Origin: Exiguobacterium oxidotolerans JCM 12280
GTDB taxonomy: Bacteria; Bacillota; Bacilli; Exiguobacteriales; Exiguobacteriaceae
Length of the DNA stretch: 64,000 nucleotides
NCBI RefSeq assembly: GCF_000702625.1
Contig: NZ_JNIS01000001.1
Location: 2,546,001-2,610,000 of the forward strand
Direction of reading: 5' to 3'
Shown here piece by piece: positions 61,777-64,000 of the stretch (position 1 is its first letter; each line of letters begins with the position of its first letter). The translations under genes were made by a program, and so were the position numbers. The notes below the pieces were generated by a model, which was not told where the DNA came from, made no database searches, and saw only the letters and a list, made by a program, of their open reading frames with translations.

Positions 61777-62664
61777 TTAAGATGTAGGAGCGATGACATT
61801 TAAATGTTGAGGTAAAACGCGGACCGTGATTGGGAGCTCATCCGCGGTATCTCCATCTGCGTTAATCGAAAGTGTCTCGTCGGACTCGATTTCGACTTCG
61901 GTTGTCGTGAAGTACTCGATTTGATCAGCGTTCGATAAGTCACCTGTTAAAAGCTTCGGTAACGCTTGTAAGGCGTCGAAGAACCCTAATTGTTTGACGA
62001 GGAAGACATGCAACAAACCGTCATCGACACGTGCATCTTTAGCGAACGACTCGAATCCACCAACGGAATTCGTCAACGAGACGATGAGTAAGGGTGTTTC
62101 CCCATCAAACGTCTTTTCCTTTGCTCTTAATATGAGTGGATAGGGGCTGTGATCTTTAAAAGCTTTTAAGCCTTCGATGAAGTAGGCGACTGATCCGAGT
62201 GATGTTTTCTGTTCGACACTCACTTCTTCGACGGCATCGGCAATCAGACCGACAGCGATCACGTTCATGAAGTAATGCGAGCCGTACTTACCGATATCAA
62301 ATGGGCGAATCGGAGCATCTTCGAGAACGCTGATTGCGTCGCGGGCATCCGTCGGAATATGGAGCGCACGTGCTAAATCGTTGACCGTCCCGAGTGGAAC
62401 GATACCGAGCGTCGGACGGTGGTCTTGTTCTGCGATTCCCGTGATGACTTCATTGACCGTTCCGTCACCGCCCATTGCGACGACGGCATCATAATGCTCG
62501 TGCGACGCGGTCCGTGCAAATTCCGTTGCGTCGAGTTCTTTTTCTGTGAACCGGACATCGACCGTCGCAAAGCGCTGGGCGAGTGTTCCTTCTGCAAATT
62601 CTGCGTATTTTTTACCTAATTCTTTCCCGGATGACGGGTTAATAATTAACATGGCCTTCGACAC
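61777..62664 (-). CDS. Diacylglycerol kinase-type lipid kinase (DgkB/YegS family)
   Basis: The protein of 295 residues has 'MLIINPSSGK' at the start and 'VVAMGGDGTVNEVITGI' (GGDG nucleotide motif at about 65-68). 'LGIVPLGTVNDLARAL' and the C-terminal 'SINADGD' complete the family pattern. It phosphorylates diacylglycerol or a related lipid at the membrane. The 'GTVND' form replaces the more usual GTxND with conserved Thr. A GTG start at 62664 has the better spacing from TAAGGAGG than a TTG two codons earlier. Confidence 0.88.
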   Translation of the reverse strand: MSKAMLIINPSSGKELGKKYAEFAEGTLAQRFATVDVRFTEKELDATEFARTASHEHYDAVVAMGGDGTVNEVITGIAEQDHRPTLGIVPLGTVNDLARALHIPTDARDAISVLEDAPIRPFDIGKYGSHYFMNVIAVGLIADAVEEVSVEQKTSLGSVAYFIEGLKAFKDHSPYPLILRAKEKTFDGETPLLIVSLTNSVGGFESFAKDARVDDGLLHVFLVKQLGFFDALQALPKLLTGDLSNADQIEYFTTTEVEIESDETLSINADGDTADELPITVRVLPQHLNVIAPTS

Positions 62665-62733
62665 ATTCAATTCCTCCTTAGTGACTCTCTGTTCCTATTT
62701 TCCCAACTGACGACCAAGATAATCCTAGCGCAG

Positions 62734-62776
62734 CAAAAAAACCTTGGAGGCGATTACACGCGCCTCCAAGGTTTTT
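62734..62776 (-). terminator. Terminator after the AgcS-type symporter gene
   Basis: AAAAACCTTGGAGGCG and CGCCTCCAAGGTTTTT form an almost perfect 16-base-pair inverted repeat with T tracts on both strands. On the reverse strand it closes the symporter gene. Confidence 0.9.
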
Positions 62777-62792
62777 AGTAGAAAAGGAATGC

Positions 62793-64000
62793 TTAACGTC
62801 GTGCGACAGGTGGAGCTTCACCAGCAGCTGGACGCGCTTCTTCTTCATCGTCCCAACATTCGGTATTTTCGATACCTAATGCTTTAGCAGAGAAGACAGG
62901 ATCAAGACCTTGCTTACGTTGGTTCTGGTAGTCATTGATGACTTTGATTGCGACTCCACCTAAGAGCGAGATGGCTGTTAAGTTGATTAATGTCATTCCG
63001 GCCATGAAGAGGTCGGCGAAACTCCAAACCATTCCGAGGCTGAGGAGCGATCCGATGAAGACAAATGCCATCGTAGCAATTCGGAAGCCAAAGACAGTTG
63101 ATTTACTTTTCTTGATGAATTCAATGTTCGTTTCACCGTAGTAGTAGCTACCGACAATTGAACTGAAAGCGAACAAGAAGACACTGATTGCGATAAAGGC
63201 TGGTGCGACGGCACCGAGTTGCTCAGAAAGCGCATTTTGTAACATGGCGATACCTTCACCATTACCGGCAGCGTAGCTGTCACTGAGTAAGATGATTGTT
63301 GCTGTTGCTGTACAGACGATCAATGTGTCGAGGAAAACACCAAGTGTTTGTAAGAATCCTTGTTTTGCTGGGTGAGAAACTTCAGCGGCAGCAGCAGCGT
63401 TCGGCGCAGAACCCATACCGGCTTCGTTCGAGAAGAGACCACGTTTAACACCGAGCGAGATCGCAGCACCGACAGATCCACCAACAGCTTGGTCGATCCC
63501 GAATGCACTCTTGAAGATCATTGCGAAAACCCCTGGAAGTTCAGTGATGTTCGTGATGACAACGAAGATTGCAGCGATCAAGTAGAGTGACGCCATGATT
63601 GGCACGACGATTGCTGAAACTTTCGCAACCCGGTGTACACCACCGAAGATGACGAGGCCTGTAAGAACAACTAAGATACCACCGACGATCATTTTGTCGA
63701 TTCCAAAGGCGTTATCAAAAGCAGCGGCAATCGTGTTCGATTGAACCGAGTTAAAGATAAGACCAAATGTGACGGCGATTAAGATTGCAAAAATGATTCC
63801 GAGGACGCGGTTGTTCAATCCTTTTGCGATGTAGTACGCAGGACCACCGCGGTAAGCGTTATTGCCTGTATCACGTACTTTATAGACTTGAGCAAGCGTA
63901 CTTTCAATAAGGGCAGTTGCGCCACCGAGGAGGGCGACCATCCACATCCAGAAGACCGCTCCAGGTCCACCAAGTGTGACGGCGATCGTAACACCGGCCA
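62793..64000 (-). CDS. Alanine/glycine:sodium symporter (AgcS family), 5' end outside window
   Basis: The visible 402 C-terminal residues form many membrane helices. The frame runs off the right edge, where it reads 'GGPGAVFWMWMVALLGGATALIESTLAQVYK', the family signature. 'RGGPAYYIAKGLNNR' and 'GVKRGLFSNEAGMGSAPNAAAAAEVSHPAKQG' are also diagnostic. It imports alanine or glycine with sodium; glycine would feed the cleavage system at 17-21 kb, which is only an inference. A short acidic tail ends 'EAPPVARR'. Confidence 0.92.
   Translation of the reverse strand, partial: AGVTIAVTLGGPGAVFWMWMVALLGGATALIESTLAQVYKVRDTGNNAYRGGPAYYIAKGLNNRVLGIIFAILIAVTFGLIFNSVQSNTIAAAFDNAFGIDKMIVGGILVVLTGLVIFGGVHRVAKVSAIVVPIMASLYLIAAIFVVITNITELPGVFAMIFKSAFGIDQAVGGSVGAAISLGVKRGLFSNEAGMGSAPNAAAAAEVSHPAKQGFLQTLGVFLDTLIVCTATATIILLSDSYAAGNGEGIAMLQNALSEQLGAVAPAFIAISVFLFAFSSIVGSYYYGETNIEFIKKSKSTVFGFRIATMAFVFIGSLLSLGMVWSFADLFMAGMTLINLTAISLLGGVAIKVINDYQNQRKQGLDPVFSAKALGIENTECWDDEEEARPAAGEAPPVARR

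Noticed and set aside
1-64000. tRNA, rRNA or CRISPR arrays
   Set aside because: No cloverleaf with a TTCGA arm and acceptor pairing, no rRNA signature and no regularly spaced repeats were seen on reading. A tRNAscan-type search would settle the tRNA point.

Overview
The window reads as a low-to-mid GC Gram-positive chromosome of the order Bacillales. Gene order from comG through gcvT, lipM, mntR, aroQ, efp, accBC, nusB, folD, xseAB, ispA, dxs, argR, recN and spo0A to the bkd cluster follows the Bacillus subtilis yqh-bkd region almost gene for gene. The sporulation genes that interrupt that region in B. subtilis (the spoIIIA operon after efp, spoIVB between recN and spo0A) are missing. This points to a non-sporing genus such as Exiguobacterium. 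The genus is an inference; nothing here fixes the species.

Bases 1 to about 14.8 kb are the late half of a siphovirus-type prophage. In order they hold the scaffold C-terminus, capsid, head-tail connectors, major tail protein, tail chaperones, tape measure, distal tail protein, tail-associated protein, a beta-helix tail spike, an XhlA-like protein, an endolysin and a holin. A small reverse-strand gene and a repeat-rich end segment follow. The prophage stops inside the competence gene comGC: only its 3' third remains, directly followed by comGD, comGE, comGF and comGG.

From 16.3 to 31 kb lie aroK, the glycine-cleavage genes gcvT-gcvPA-gcvPB, a membrane rhodanese, lipM, mntR and an hpt-like gene. 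Next come an IS200/IS605-type element carrying only tnpB, then yqhP and yqhQ, aroQ, an Xaa-Pro peptidase, efp and accBC. From 31 to 40.7 kb lie nusB-folD-xseA-xseB-ispA, dxs-yqxC, argR-recN and spo0A. A gene-free 780-base gap after spo0A holds a strong promoter, many hairpins and a terminator, and probably encodes a structured RNA of about 550 nt.

From 41.5 to 51.5 kb is the branched-chain 2-oxo-acid pathway: bkdR, then ptb-bcd-buk-lpdV-bkdAA-bkdAB-bkdB behind an excellent sigma-54 promoter with upstream palindromes. From 51.5 to 58.4 kb is a complete trpEGDCFBA operon behind two tandem T-box elements, both with a Trp (UGG) specifier. The right end has, on the reverse strand, a MecA-type penicillin-binding lipoprotein, an SH3-M23 peptidase, a lipid kinase and a partial alanine/glycine:sodium symporter.

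The most notable points are the prophage-split comGC, the structured RNA downstream of spo0A, the TnpB element whose virtual excision restores hpt and a perfect TAM-guide target, the tandem Trp T-boxes, a candidate FapR operator on the accBC promoter, and a three-hairpin repeat found after both gcvPB and trpA.
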